64,000 nucleotides of DNA from Elusimicrobiota bacterium (GTDB lineage: Bacteria; Elusimicrobiota; Elusimicrobia; FEN-1173; JAKLIF01): assembly GCA_022709755.1 (NCBI GenBank), contig JAKLIF010000005.1, positions 1-64,000 on the forward strand, in the 5' to 3' direction. The position numbers were made by a program, and so were the translations under genes. The notes below the pieces were generated by a model. That model was not told the origin of the DNA. It did no database searches and saw only the letters and a program-made list of their open reading frames with translations. Positions 40,798-49,800 of the stretch are shown here, piece after piece. How positions within the stretch are numbered: the stretch's first letter is position 1; the number at the start of each line of letters is the position of its first letter.

Positions 40798-42315
40798 ATG
40801 ACGATGAAAAGATTCCTGACCTTGATGACGACCCTCTGCATCCTGGCCCCCTCCGTTTTGGCGAGCCAGACGGAACGCCCCATGTTCGTGCGCGGCATAC
40901 GCCCGATGGGGATGGGCGGCGCCTTCACCGCCGTGGCCGACGACCAGAACGTCTTCTACTACAATCCGGCCGGCATCGTGCAACGCACGGGCAGCCAGTT
41001 CACCCTGCTGGAATTGTCCGCCATCGTGGGGCAGGATTTGCTCGACCTGGTCGACTTCATGGACAAGAACCAGGACAAGCTGGAAGACTTCGACAAACTC
41101 TCCGCCACCGAACAGGCGGCGCTGATCAACGACATCGACCGCACCATCTCGAAGCTGAACCCGCACATCGGGGTCGGCGTGCCGAACATGAACTACCTCT
41201 CCGGCCCCATCGGCGGCTCGGTCTATTGGGGAACGGGGCTCTTCGGACAGTTGGACGGCCGGTTCCGGATCAACACCGGACTGGTGCCCAACATCGACTA
41301 CGACGTGAACGCGGATGCCATGGTCCCCATCACCTTGGGATATAAGATCAAGGACATGGGACGCGTTCCCGGCAAACTCGGGATCGGCGTGAACTTGAAA
41401 TATTTGAAACGCTACCGCATCAAAGAAGACCGCGTGTCCGTCCTTCAACTGGAGAACATATCCGATCCGGAAGCGCAGATCGGGAACGCCAAAGGGATGG
41501 ACCTCGGGTTCCTCTATCAGCCGACCAGTCGGCTGAACCTGGCCCTGACGTCGCTGGATTTCCTCGGGACCAGCATCACCTATGACGCCATCGAAGCCAA
41601 GAACGGCTTCACGGCAAAACCGGAGGAAACGACCGGCATCCGGGCCCGTTGGAACATGGGCGTCGCCTGGGTCCCACCGCACATGGCCGAACGGCTCGTC
41701 CTCGCCGCCGATGTTTATGATTTCTTGAACGCCCAGAATAAGGTCATGTTCGGAGATTCATTCATTCCGGACACGGCCTGGACGCATGTCCATGTGGGAG
41801 CGGAATACCGCTGGTGGTTTTTACGATTCAGAGGCGGTGCGAACCAGGGATATCCGACCTTCGGCCTTGGATTGGACCTCCCGATGCTCAAGGTGGATTA
41901 CGCCTATTTCACGGACGAGTTGGGACGCTTCGCCGGACAGATCCCCGAACGGAACCATATGATCTCCGTCGCGTTCCGATGGGGGGCCGGAAAGACAGAG
42001 GCCAGAGACCGGATCAAAAACCGAAAATCGGGAGCGCAATCGTCAGCAGCGCCGGCCGCGGAAAACACGACGACGGCCGAGCCGGAAACTGAGACGGTGA
42101 CCACCCCGCCGGCCTCGACTCCGGAAGCGCCTGCGGCAACGACTCCTCCGGCCGTTCCCTCGCCGACAGTGACGACGCCGGCTGTCCCCGCAGAAACGAC
42201 ACCGGAAGCCGCGTCGGCCGAGAAAAAGGAAACCACGGCCGCTGAGACTTCTTCCCCGACGGAGAAAAAAGCACCGGCCGAAACATCGGCCCCCGCGGAC
42301 AAAAAAGCCCAATAA
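40798..42315 (+). CDS. PorV/PorQ-like outer-membrane beta-barrel protein with long C-terminal tail
   Basis: A 505-residue protein: signal peptide (MTMKRFLTLMTT...LAS), then RPMGMGGAFTAVADD and VFYYNPAGI, the N-terminal signature of the PorV/FadL-like family, followed by a run of alternating beta strands and a last strand near HMISVAFRW. PorV proteins link T9SS cargo to SprA and the attachment complex. Residues after about 405 form a Pro/Thr/Ala/Glu-rich tail of about 95 residues, not usual in PorV. The frame opens at 40771, but a GAGGAG site directly precedes the ATG at 40798, favouring that start; the ATG at 40804 is also possible. Confidence 0.78.
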   Translation: MTMKRFLTLMTTLCILAPSVLASQTERPMFVRGIRPMGMGGAFTAVADDQNVFYYNPAGIVQRTGSQFTLLELSAIVGQDLLDLVDFMDKNQDKLEDFDKLSATEQAALINDIDRTISKLNPHIGVGVPNMNYLSGPIGGSVYWGTGLFGQLDGRFRINTGLVPNIDYDVNADAMVPITLGYKIKDMGRVPGKLGIGVNLKYLKRYRIKEDRVSVLQLENISDPEAQIGNAKGMDLGFLYQPTSRLNLALTSLDFLGTSITYDAIEAKNGFTAKPEETTGIRARWNMGVAWVPPHMAERLVLAADVYDFLNAQNKVMFGDSFIPDTAWTHVHVGAEYRWWFLRFRGGANQGYPTFGLGLDLPMLKVDYAYFTDELGRFAGQIPERNHMISVAFRWGAGKTEARDRIKNRKSGAQSSAAPAAENTTTAEPETETVTTPPASTPEAPAATTPPAVPSPTVTTPAVPAETTPEAASAEKKETTAAETSSPTEKKAPAETSAPADKKAQ

Positions 42316-42334
42316 AAATCTGAACCTTCTGTCG

Positions 42335-42380
42335 AAGGGCCTATATTTTCTCGTCTTTTCGAGTTAAAATATAGGCCCTT
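42335..42380 (+). terminator. Strong intrinsic terminator hairpin
   Basis: A perfect 15-bp stem, AAGGGCCTATATTTT (42335-42349) with AAAATATAGGCCCTT (42366-42380), encloses a smaller CTCG/CGAG stem (42350-42353 with 42360-42363) and is followed by TTCATTT, with the T-run beginning in the stem itself. It lies 19 nt after the PorV-like stop and 7 nt before the next ATG. Confidence 0.85.
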
Positions 42381-42387
42381 TTCATTT

Positions 42388-44082
42388 ATGACAATACTCA
42401 AGCGTCCATCGACCCTACGAATCGTCTTATCTGGGACATTCCTCATCGGAAACCTGGTGGTTTTGTCCCATGCGGTGCCGCCGCCTCACGGGATGACCCC
42501 GCCGGACGGAGCCAAGACCTGCTTCATCAACAAAAAGGAATCCGCCAATCGAGCGGCGTTGCACCGTTCTTCTCTTGCCAGGAAAACCCGCATGGCCCCG
42601 CCCACGAACAAAACCCCCAAGGTCCTGGTTGCCCGCGTGCAATTCTCCGATTTGGCGATGACGTACTCCAGGGCTCAAACCGAGACATTCTTCACGAACA
42701 TGCGGAACTTCTGGATGGAAAATTCTTTCAACGTCTTTCAAGCGTCGTTCACAGTATCCTCCGGCGTTTACACGTTGGGAACATTGGCCAGTTATGGAGC
42801 GGATGTCGGGGGGGATGTGGCTTGGTATGATCAAAAACTCTTCGACGATACCATGCTGAAGCTGAACTCAAATTACGTCGCCAATTTCGATCAGATCATG
42901 CTCTATCATGCGGGGAACGGACAAGAGACATCCGGAGTGAGCAACGACATCTGGTCGGTGTATTACCCCGTGTCACAGAGCGTCGGAGGGAAGACGTTCG
43001 ACGGGTTCACCATCGTCCCGGAGACCGAGGCGAGCCCCTATGATCCGCTCGCCGTCATCTGCCACGAATACGGGCATCAGTTGGGACTGCCGGACGTCTA
43101 CGACGTCTCGGTGGCCGGAGGGAGTTCGACGGCCGGATCCTGGAGTCTGATGGATTACCCTTACACGGGAACAACCAATCCCGGGGACAACCCGCCCCAT
43201 CTGGACGCCTGGTGCAAATCGTTCCTGGGTTTCAGCACACCACAGACCACGACCGGAAACATGACGATCGCTCCCGCGGAACTGTCGGCGACGGGATCCG
43301 TCAAACTCGCGATCCCGACCGTGAGCGCACTGGAATATTTCCTGGTGGAATACCGCTATCGCGCGTCCGGAGCCTCCTATGACAAAGCCATCTCCATGGA
43401 CGGGCTGGCCATCTGGCACATCGACGATGCCATCGCCTCCGACACCTACATCCTGTCCCAAAACTCCGTCAATTCCCCGAACCTGAGCGGCCGGGGACAC
43501 CGGGGGATCGAACTGGTGGAATCCGACGGGATCGGCGCCAACCCCTCGACTGGCGACCTGGGGGCCGGAGACGCCTACACGAACGGACAGAGTTTCACCT
43601 CGCCCCAATCCAACACTTTCGCCGGAGAACCGTCCGGAGTGGCCATCGTCAACATCGCCGGGGTCGGCACGGGGAGTCTCTCCATGAACGCGGCCCAGAC
43701 GAAAGCCTCTTCAACGCTCGATATCGTGAAGATCATCAACTATCCGAACCCTGGGGGAAACACGTCGAAATATCCGGTGAGGACCGGGGCCCCCGCCGGA
43801 ACGCTCACCACGTTCGTCCTGGAAGTGACCCGGCCCATCGATGAGGATAAACGCCGACTCGACATCTATAACCTGAACGGCGATCTCGTGAAGACCGCTC
43901 AAGGGGCGGACATCGTCCTCAAGTTCGGCAACAATGAGCCCACCACGGACTATAAATGGGTCTATGAATTCGATTGGAACGGCAAGAACACCAGCGGGGA
44001 AGCGGTGGGGTCGGGAGTCTACCTCTACAGGTTCACGGCCAACGATTCAGTCAAAACGGGCAAAGTGATGCTCGTAAAATAG
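42388..44082 (+). CDS. Secreted M6-family metalloprotease with FlgD/sorting-like C-terminal domain
   Basis: A 564-residue secreted protease. After a signal peptide (about 1-29) comes a prodomain-like segment, then the M6 (immune inhibitor A-like) catalytic domain with zinc motif HEYGHQLGLPD at His226/Glu227/His230, Asp236 being the likely third ligand, and WSLMDYP as the Met-turn. The last about 90 residues start INYPNPGG and end SGEAVGSGVYLYRF...GKVMLVK, as in FlgD-like Ig domains and T9SS type A sorting domains. No ribosome site can exist upstream because a terminator hairpin ends 7 nt before the ATG. Likely exported by a T9SS-like route; inferred. Confidence 0.83.
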   Translation: MTILKRPSTLRIVLSGTFLIGNLVVLSHAVPPPHGMTPPDGAKTCFINKKESANRAALHRSSLARKTRMAPPTNKTPKVLVARVQFSDLAMTYSRAQTETFFTNMRNFWMENSFNVFQASFTVSSGVYTLGTLASYGADVGGDVAWYDQKLFDDTMLKLNSNYVANFDQIMLYHAGNGQETSGVSNDIWSVYYPVSQSVGGKTFDGFTIVPETEASPYDPLAVICHEYGHQLGLPDVYDVSVAGGSSTAGSWSLMDYPYTGTTNPGDNPPHLDAWCKSFLGFSTPQTTTGNMTIAPAELSATGSVKLAIPTVSALEYFLVEYRYRASGASYDKAISMDGLAIWHIDDAIASDTYILSQNSVNSPNLSGRGHRGIELVESDGIGANPSTGDLGAGDAYTNGQSFTSPQSNTFAGEPSGVAIVNIAGVGTGSLSMNAAQTKASSTLDIVKIINYPNPGGNTSKYPVRTGAPAGTLTTFVLEVTRPIDEDKRRLDIYNLNGDLVKTAQGADIVLKFGNNEPTTDYKWVYEFDWNGKNTSGEAVGSGVYLYRFTANDSVKTGKVMLVK

Positions 44083-44402
44083 TTTTTTCCATTAAGTCCG
44101 TCACTCCGCTTCTCTTCCGCAAACCCGATAGAATAAAACCACCTCTCTGATCTCCCACTGTCCCCGCCTATCGGCCACCTATCGCGAGGGCCACACAATA
44201 CGAGGCTGACCCCATGCGGGGAAAACAAACATATGGGATTTATTATTCCATCCGTCATTCCCACACGCCGTCCGTTGGAATCCAGCCCATCTCATCGAAG
44301 GCCATACGAATAAATAACGGACGTCATTCTTGCCTTAAAGGAGCTAGTGAAGGATGATTTATATTGTTTCGGAGGGGAATGAGGCGGGTTTACGTAATCA
44401 AA
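44083..44402. other. Gene-free stretch between convergent genes
   Basis: About 320 nt between the M6 protease gene (plus) and lptG (minus). A six-T run follows the protease stop without a convincing hairpin. The short minus-strand open frame at 44025-44264 has no ribosome site or recognisable composition. CGTCATTCCC near 44253-44262 and GGAATCCAG at 44277-44285 resemble the two ends of a widespread palindromic repeat, but the centre is not complementary. Nothing else was identified. Confidence 0.5.
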
Positions 44403-45488
44403 TCATGAACGCTTCATCATCCGGCTGAAGAAAACGATGCCGACCGTCCCGAAGATGATGTTCGCCATCCAAGCCCCCATCAACGGGGGGCACCAATCCT
44501 TCTGACCGATGGCGCGACCGAACTGCATCAACCCGAAATAGAAGAACGCCGTCAACAACGCCACGCCGATGGCGCGGACTTTCCCTGAACGCTTCTGGAA
44601 TCCGAACGGGATGCCGATCAGGATCACCACGAAACTGGTCCACGGGAAAGCCAGCTTGAGGTGGAGTTCCACCTCCTGCCGACGCGTGTTCACTCCCAAG
44701 ACGCGGAGCCGTCGGAGATGCCGGTTGAAATCCTTATAGGTCATCTCGTCGGAATCCAGGTTATGGGGAACGAGGTCCTTGATGGATTCCTTGAAATGCA
44801 ACACCTTCACATCGAAGGGGGTCTGGCTCACGATCTCCATCCCCTCCTGATCGAAACTCCGTTCGACCCCGTTGTTCAGATACCACACGTTGCCCTTCCA
44901 TTCGACCGATTCCGCGCTCCACTGATTCCGAAGAACGCCGTCCTCGAAACGGTCCGCGACGAACTTCGTCATCTGGTTCTTGTCGAGATCCAGCACGCCG
45001 ATGCTGAAGAAATAACCGTCCTGTCCGGCCACGGTGAGGTTCTCAAAACGTATCTGTCTGAGAGAACCATAATGTTTGATGTCCAGCTTCCAGAGCTTCT
45101 TCGCATGACTGTTCGTTATGGGGGAAACCCATTCACTCAACGCGTAAGAACAACACACCAGCCCCAGTCCCAGAAAGAGGACCGGCTTGAGACAATTCCA
45201 GGGGGATATCCCTCCGGAGAGCATCGCGGTGATCTCGTTCTGGCGCGACAGGGTCCCCAGACAGAACAAGGCCGCCAGGAGAGCCGAAACAGGGAGGATC
45301 TCGACGGAACGGAAGGGGAGCAAAGCCAACAAATATTGGACGATCAGGAAACCGCTCGCCTCGCTGGCCATGAATTTATCGAGATGCTCCAAAAAATCGG
45401 CCAGGAGGATCAGGATCGACAAGATGGCCATGGAAGCCAGGAACGGCCTAAGATATTCGCGGGCGATATACTTGGACAGGTGTGTCAT
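44403..45488 (-). CDS. lptG: LptG-like lipopolysaccharide export permease
   Basis: A 361-residue YjgP/YjgQ-family permease, one of two membrane subunits of the LptBFG ABC transporter that lifts LPS from the inner membrane toward the LptC-LptA bridge. It has three N-terminal helices, a periplasmic beta-jellyroll (about 130-270) and three C-terminal helices. Conserved elements include LSRQNEITAMLSGGIS-like coupling helix text (LSRQNEIT). The open frame extends 21 codons upstream, but the ATG at 45488 overlaps the partner stop. The F/G assignment is tentative. LptB is not in the window. Confidence 0.85.
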   Translation of the reverse strand: MTHLSKYIAREYLRPFLASMAILSILILLADFLEHLDKFMASEASGFLIVQYLLALLPFRSVEILPVSALLAALFCLGTLSRQNEITAMLSGGISPWNCLKPVLFLGLGLVCCSYALSEWVSPITNSHAKKLWKLDIKHYGSLRQIRFENLTVAGQDGYFFSIGVLDLDKNQMTKFVADRFEDGVLRNQWSAESVEWKGNVWYLNNGVERSFDQEGMEIVSQTPFDVKVLHFKESIKDLVPHNLDSDEMTYKDFNRHLRRLRVLGVNTRRQEVELHLKLAFPWTSFVVILIGIPFGFQKRSGKVRAIGVALLTAFFYFGLMQFGRAIGQKDWCPPLMGAWMANIIFGTVGIVFFSRMMKRS

Positions 45489-46564
45489 TTGTTCAATTTG
45501 ATGCGGTAGAGGGCGAGACCGGCGACGACCGCCACGATGTTCGCCATCCATAAAGCGGGGATGGCGGGCCAGGAATCTTTTTCCGCCATGGTCAACCCCC
45601 AGATGAGGAGAAGATAGTAGCCGAAAACGACCCCCAACGACGCTCCGAAACCGACACCGCGTCCTCCCCGTTCCAAGACCAAGCCCAAGGGGATCCCCAG
45701 GATGACCAGAGCCAGCGGAGAGAACGAGATCGCGTATCTCAACTGGAGTTCGGCGTTGACCACACCCTGAGGCGCGCCCGCCTGGATGCGTGTCCGGATC
45801 TCCTTCTTGAGCTGTTCACGCGTCATCTCGCGCCAACTGATCCCGCGGGTCGAATCCGGCCCCTGCAAGGGGACCGACAGCTCATATTTATCGAAACGGA
45901 ACTGCATCACGTCCTTGGGTTTTCCTTCGACGAAACGCGTCAGTTGGCCGTTCTGGAAGGAGAGAGTCAACGCGTCGTTTTCCATCTTGGCCCGCCCTTG
46001 CCGGGCGAAGATGCGCTGGGAATAATCCGTCCCATACTGATAGAGGAGCACATCGCGCATCGAGGACCGGTCCGGAGCCACATCGCGCGCATAAAGCCGG
46101 ACGTTCTGGATCGACAAGAACTGTTTGGGCTCGATCCGGATGAGCGGGTCCGACTTCAGGATCTGGTGATACAGGGACCTGAAGTGGCCGGTGCTCTTCG
46201 GGGCCCAGAACGCGTTGAACGGGATCAACAACAGGCACAACGCCAGGACGGCGAGCAGCGTCGGTGAAAGGATCTGGAGGAACGACAGCCCCGACGCGCG
46301 CAACGCGGTGATCTCATTGTCTTCCGCCAGACGCCCGAAGGCGAGGATGCTGGCCAAGAGGGCCGACATGGGGACCGTCAGACTGAGGACCGTCGGCAGG
46401 AATAAGAGGAACATTTTCAGGATGATCCCTAAACCCACTCCTTTGTTCATGAGGAGATCCATGAGATCGAATATCTTATCCAATAAGAGGACGCCGGAGA
46501 AAACGAGGATCCCGAACCCAAAGGGGGGAAGCACCTGCCGGAAGAGATAGCCGACCAGGATCAT
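45485..46564 (-). CDS. lptF: LptF-like lipopolysaccharide export permease
   Basis: A 359-residue permease of the same family as its downstream partner: three helices, a periplasmic domain, three helices, with FGRLAEDNEITALRASGLS as the coupling helix region that faces LptB, and PLALVILGIPLG in the C-terminal helices. The frame is open 60 codons further upstream, but that part is charged and unlike the family, so the start is the ATG at 46564 (MILVGYLFRQVLPP). It overlaps lptG by 4 nt (ATGA). Its presence indicates an LPS-type outer membrane. Confidence 0.85.
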   Translation of the reverse strand: MILVGYLFRQVLPPFGFGILVFSGVLLLDKIFDLMDLLMNKGVGLGIILKMFLLFLPTVLSLTVPMSALLASILAFGRLAEDNEITALRASGLSFLQILSPTLLAVLALCLLLIPFNAFWAPKSTGHFRSLYHQILKSDPLIRIEPKQFLSIQNVRLYARDVAPDRSSMRDVLLYQYGTDYSQRIFARQGRAKMENDALTLSFQNGQLTRFVEGKPKDVMQFRFDKYELSVPLQGPDSTRGISWREMTREQLKKEIRTRIQAGAPQGVVNAELQLRYAISFSPLALVILGIPLGLVLERGGRGVGFGASLGVVFGYYLLLIWGLTMAEKDSWPAIPALWMANIVAVVAGLALYRIKLNK

Positions 46565-46868
46565 GGGAGAAATTGCCTTTTTTCCGTCATCGAACCGTGT
46601 GTCACCAAGTGCTCCTTTCTGTGATCTGGATAATGATTCTACCAAATTCCACAGGGGGGGATCGGATTGAACTTGGGACGGGCAGGACGGACCGTGACAG
46701 ACTGTTTTTCGACCGGAGCGGCCCGTCCGAAACCACGATTCCACCCGCTCAAAATTTAAGTCTTGACATTACGGCCTTCTCCGTATACCCTTGATATGTT
46801 ACTACGTTGGTACTTAAACCTGTTCACACAACGATTGAGGAAGGAAACAAGCGTCATAACCGGCTGAT
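46565..46868. promoter_or_regulatory. Divergent intergenic region between lptF and the SprA-like gene
   Basis: About 300 nt carrying control signals for both directions. On the plus strand, TTGACA (46763-46768) has TATACC (46784-46789) at a short 15-nt spacing. On the minus strand, TAGAAT is present as ATTCTA near 46635, without a good -35. Neither promoter is certain. No ribosome site is clear before the plus-strand ATG at 46869. Confidence 0.4.
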
Positions 46869-49800
46869 ATGGTTCCAAACGAGGTGAGACGGGCTTCAAA
46901 CATCATTCTCTCTTCCGACGATCGGCCTGCCCCCGCAGGCCCGAGGGTCTGCTCCCGCCGGTCGCCCTTCCCCGAGACGCCGTTTTTCCGTCAGATCATC
47001 GCGTTGATCTTGACCCATCTCCTCTTCTTCGGTTCATTCGGAGTGATCCGGGCCGACGAGGCCTCGCCCGCCACGACCTCCTCCATCGACATCAAAAACC
47101 AGACCCAAAACGCATCCTCCCAAGTGAACCTTTCGTTCGACAAACACTCCATCGAAGAGGACCTGGGCCTCCAGGAACCGCCTCCCCCGAGCACAGAGGT
47201 CCCCGATCCGGCCAACCTGTTCCACTTCGACCAATCTCGTTGGAACGCGGCGCGGGACGCCATCGAGAAAGGATTGAAACCGGGAGAAGAGGAGGCTCCG
47301 TCTGTTTTCGTTTCCACGGAAGCGATCCCGCCGCCGGAAGAAGAAGCGGGGTTCGAGGTCGAACTGCCCTATGAATCGGGTCTGGTCATCTCCGGACGGA
47401 AGCTGATCGCACTGAAACTGAAGGAGACTCGCTATCTAAGCGCGAAGAAGCCGAAGGAACTGGGCGTCAAACGCGTGCAACGGGACCTGGAGATGCAACA
47501 GGAGTTGCAGGTCCGCATCAAGGGAAAGGTCGGACGAAAGATCACGGTCAACGTCGATTTCGACGACACCAAGGAGGACAAGCGGGACATCTCGGTGTCT
47601 TATCAGGGCGATCCGGACGAGATCGTGCAGGAAGCGGCCTTCGGCGACATCACCCTTTCCCTTCCATCGACGGAATTTGTTTCCTACAACAAACAATTGT
47701 TCGGCATCCGCACCAAACTCAAATACAAACGCGCCCAGTTCATGGCCATCGGGAGCCGCACGAAGGGTGTGACGGAAACCAAACGATTCGCAGGGACAGT
47801 CCAATTCGAGAAGAAGGAGATCGCCGACACGTCCTACATCCGCCGCCGCTACTACCAGCTGGCATTCAACACGGCCCATCTCCCGCTGGTCACCGGGTCG
47901 GAAGAGATCTGGATGGACGATCGCGTCGGCACCAACAACACGGCCAACACCTCCACCATGACCGCCGTGGACTATGCGCTGAACACGACGCAATACACGG
48001 GCCCCTTCGACAAACTGGTGCCCGGCCAGGACTACACCATCGACTACGCGCGCGGGCTCCTCACCTTCCGGAGCGAACGGGCCGTCAACGCCGTGATCGC
48101 GGTCAATTATACGGCCGCCGACGGGACATCCCTCGCGTCCTTGGGATCCGGCAGCGGATACAAGATTCTGAAGACCGAGAACGACCTCCCGATCATCGGC
48201 ACCGGCGAGGCCGGTTACGACCGCGAGTTGAAGACATATTATTCCATCGGAAGGATCAAGATCGTCCGCGACAACGGGAGAGGGAACTTCATCTTCGCCA
48301 CGCAAGACCTGAACCGGAACGCTCTCGACGTCCCAACGACGGACGGGAAGATCCTCGGGTACCCCACCAACATCGACGTCGACTTCGAGACGGGCATCTT
48401 CAACATCGCCTCTCCGGTCAAAGTAGCCGACGCCACCCTCTATTCTCCCACGCCGACCCACAAGTTCAGCTATTATCTGGAATACCTGTACCGCGTCAAG
48501 ACGTACCTCATCAAGCCCAACATCGTCCTCGGCAGCGAAAAGGTTCTGATCGACGGCCGGCTCCTCACGCGCGACCTGGACTATTTCATCGACTACGATT
48601 CCGGATATCTCACCTTCTTCCAGGAAGACCTCATCACGGAATATTCCAACATCGAGGTCATCTACGAGGTGGCTCCCTTCGGCGGACAATTGGGACAGAC
48701 GCTGGTGGGAAGCCGCACGGAACTGGCCCTGGTGCCGGACCGATTCAACGTCGGCTCCACGGTGCTCTACAGCTTCTCGCCAAAGCCGACGACCCTTCCG
48801 GACATCCGGTCGACACCCAACAGCCTCCTTCTGGTCGAAGCGGATTCGCAGATCAAGGACATGAAAATCCCGCTGATCCCCTGGACCATGTCGATCTCCG
48901 GAGAAGTGGCCCAATCGCGCGAGAACCCCAACCTCTTCGGCAAAGCCCTGGTGGATTCGATGGAAGGGATCAAGCAGGAAGACATGACCGTGATGGATAT
49001 CGATTTCTGGCAATACGCCTCGAATCCGACCGGGGGAGGAACCACCCATCCGTCGGCGATGGCGCTCAGCGATGAAGACGTCAAAGTCAACACCATCAAT
49101 CCCTTTTCCAACACGAAGGATTCCGAGACGCAGCGCGTGATGAACGTAGACTTCTCGATGGCGGCCAGCGAGCAGGATTCCCTGGTGCAAGGGATCTCCA
49201 ACGCCGGACGGGATTTCTCGAAGAAACTCTACCTCGAACTGCTCGTTGAGGGGGCCGGAACCAACGGTTCCGGAATGGACTTGATCGTGGACGCCGGACA
49301 GTTCAACGAGGACGCCGACGGGGACGGATCGCTGGACACCGAGGACAAGAACCAGGACGGGACGCTGAACCAAGGGGAAGACGACGGATGGAACTATGAC
49401 GACCCCGGCCCCGACAACCTTCACAACGGCGTGGACGACAAATCCGTGAAGATCGGTCCCAACAACGGGCGCATCGACGCCGAGGACCTGGACTCCGACG
49501 GAACGAAGGACTTCATCGACGTGACCCCTCGGGCGGCCCCCCTGTTCAAACTCTCCAACGGAGCCACCGCCGCCAACGGCATCAAAATCATCAACCCCCA
49601 AACGCGCGCCGAGGAGAACCAGACCGACCTGGGGTTCACGGGGTGGCGTTTCATCCAGATCCCTCTCAAGATCGCGTCGACCGAAGAAAGCGCCTTCCAG
49701 GCGATCAAGCAGGTCCGGCTGACACTTCGCGCCCCCACCGCCAACTCGAGCGCCGGACGGGTCCGGATCGGAAAGATCTCCTTCACCGGGAACCGGTGGG

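Noticed and set aside
44025-44264. A 79-codon minus-strand open frame in the gene-free stretch
   Set aside because: It overlaps the end of the M6 protease gene, has no ribosome site and no recognisable sequence.
44251-44290. A dispersed palindromic repeat with CGTCATTCCC and GGAATCCAG ends
   Set aside because: Only five base pairs of the outer stem remain, the centre is not complementary and no second copy was seen in the window.
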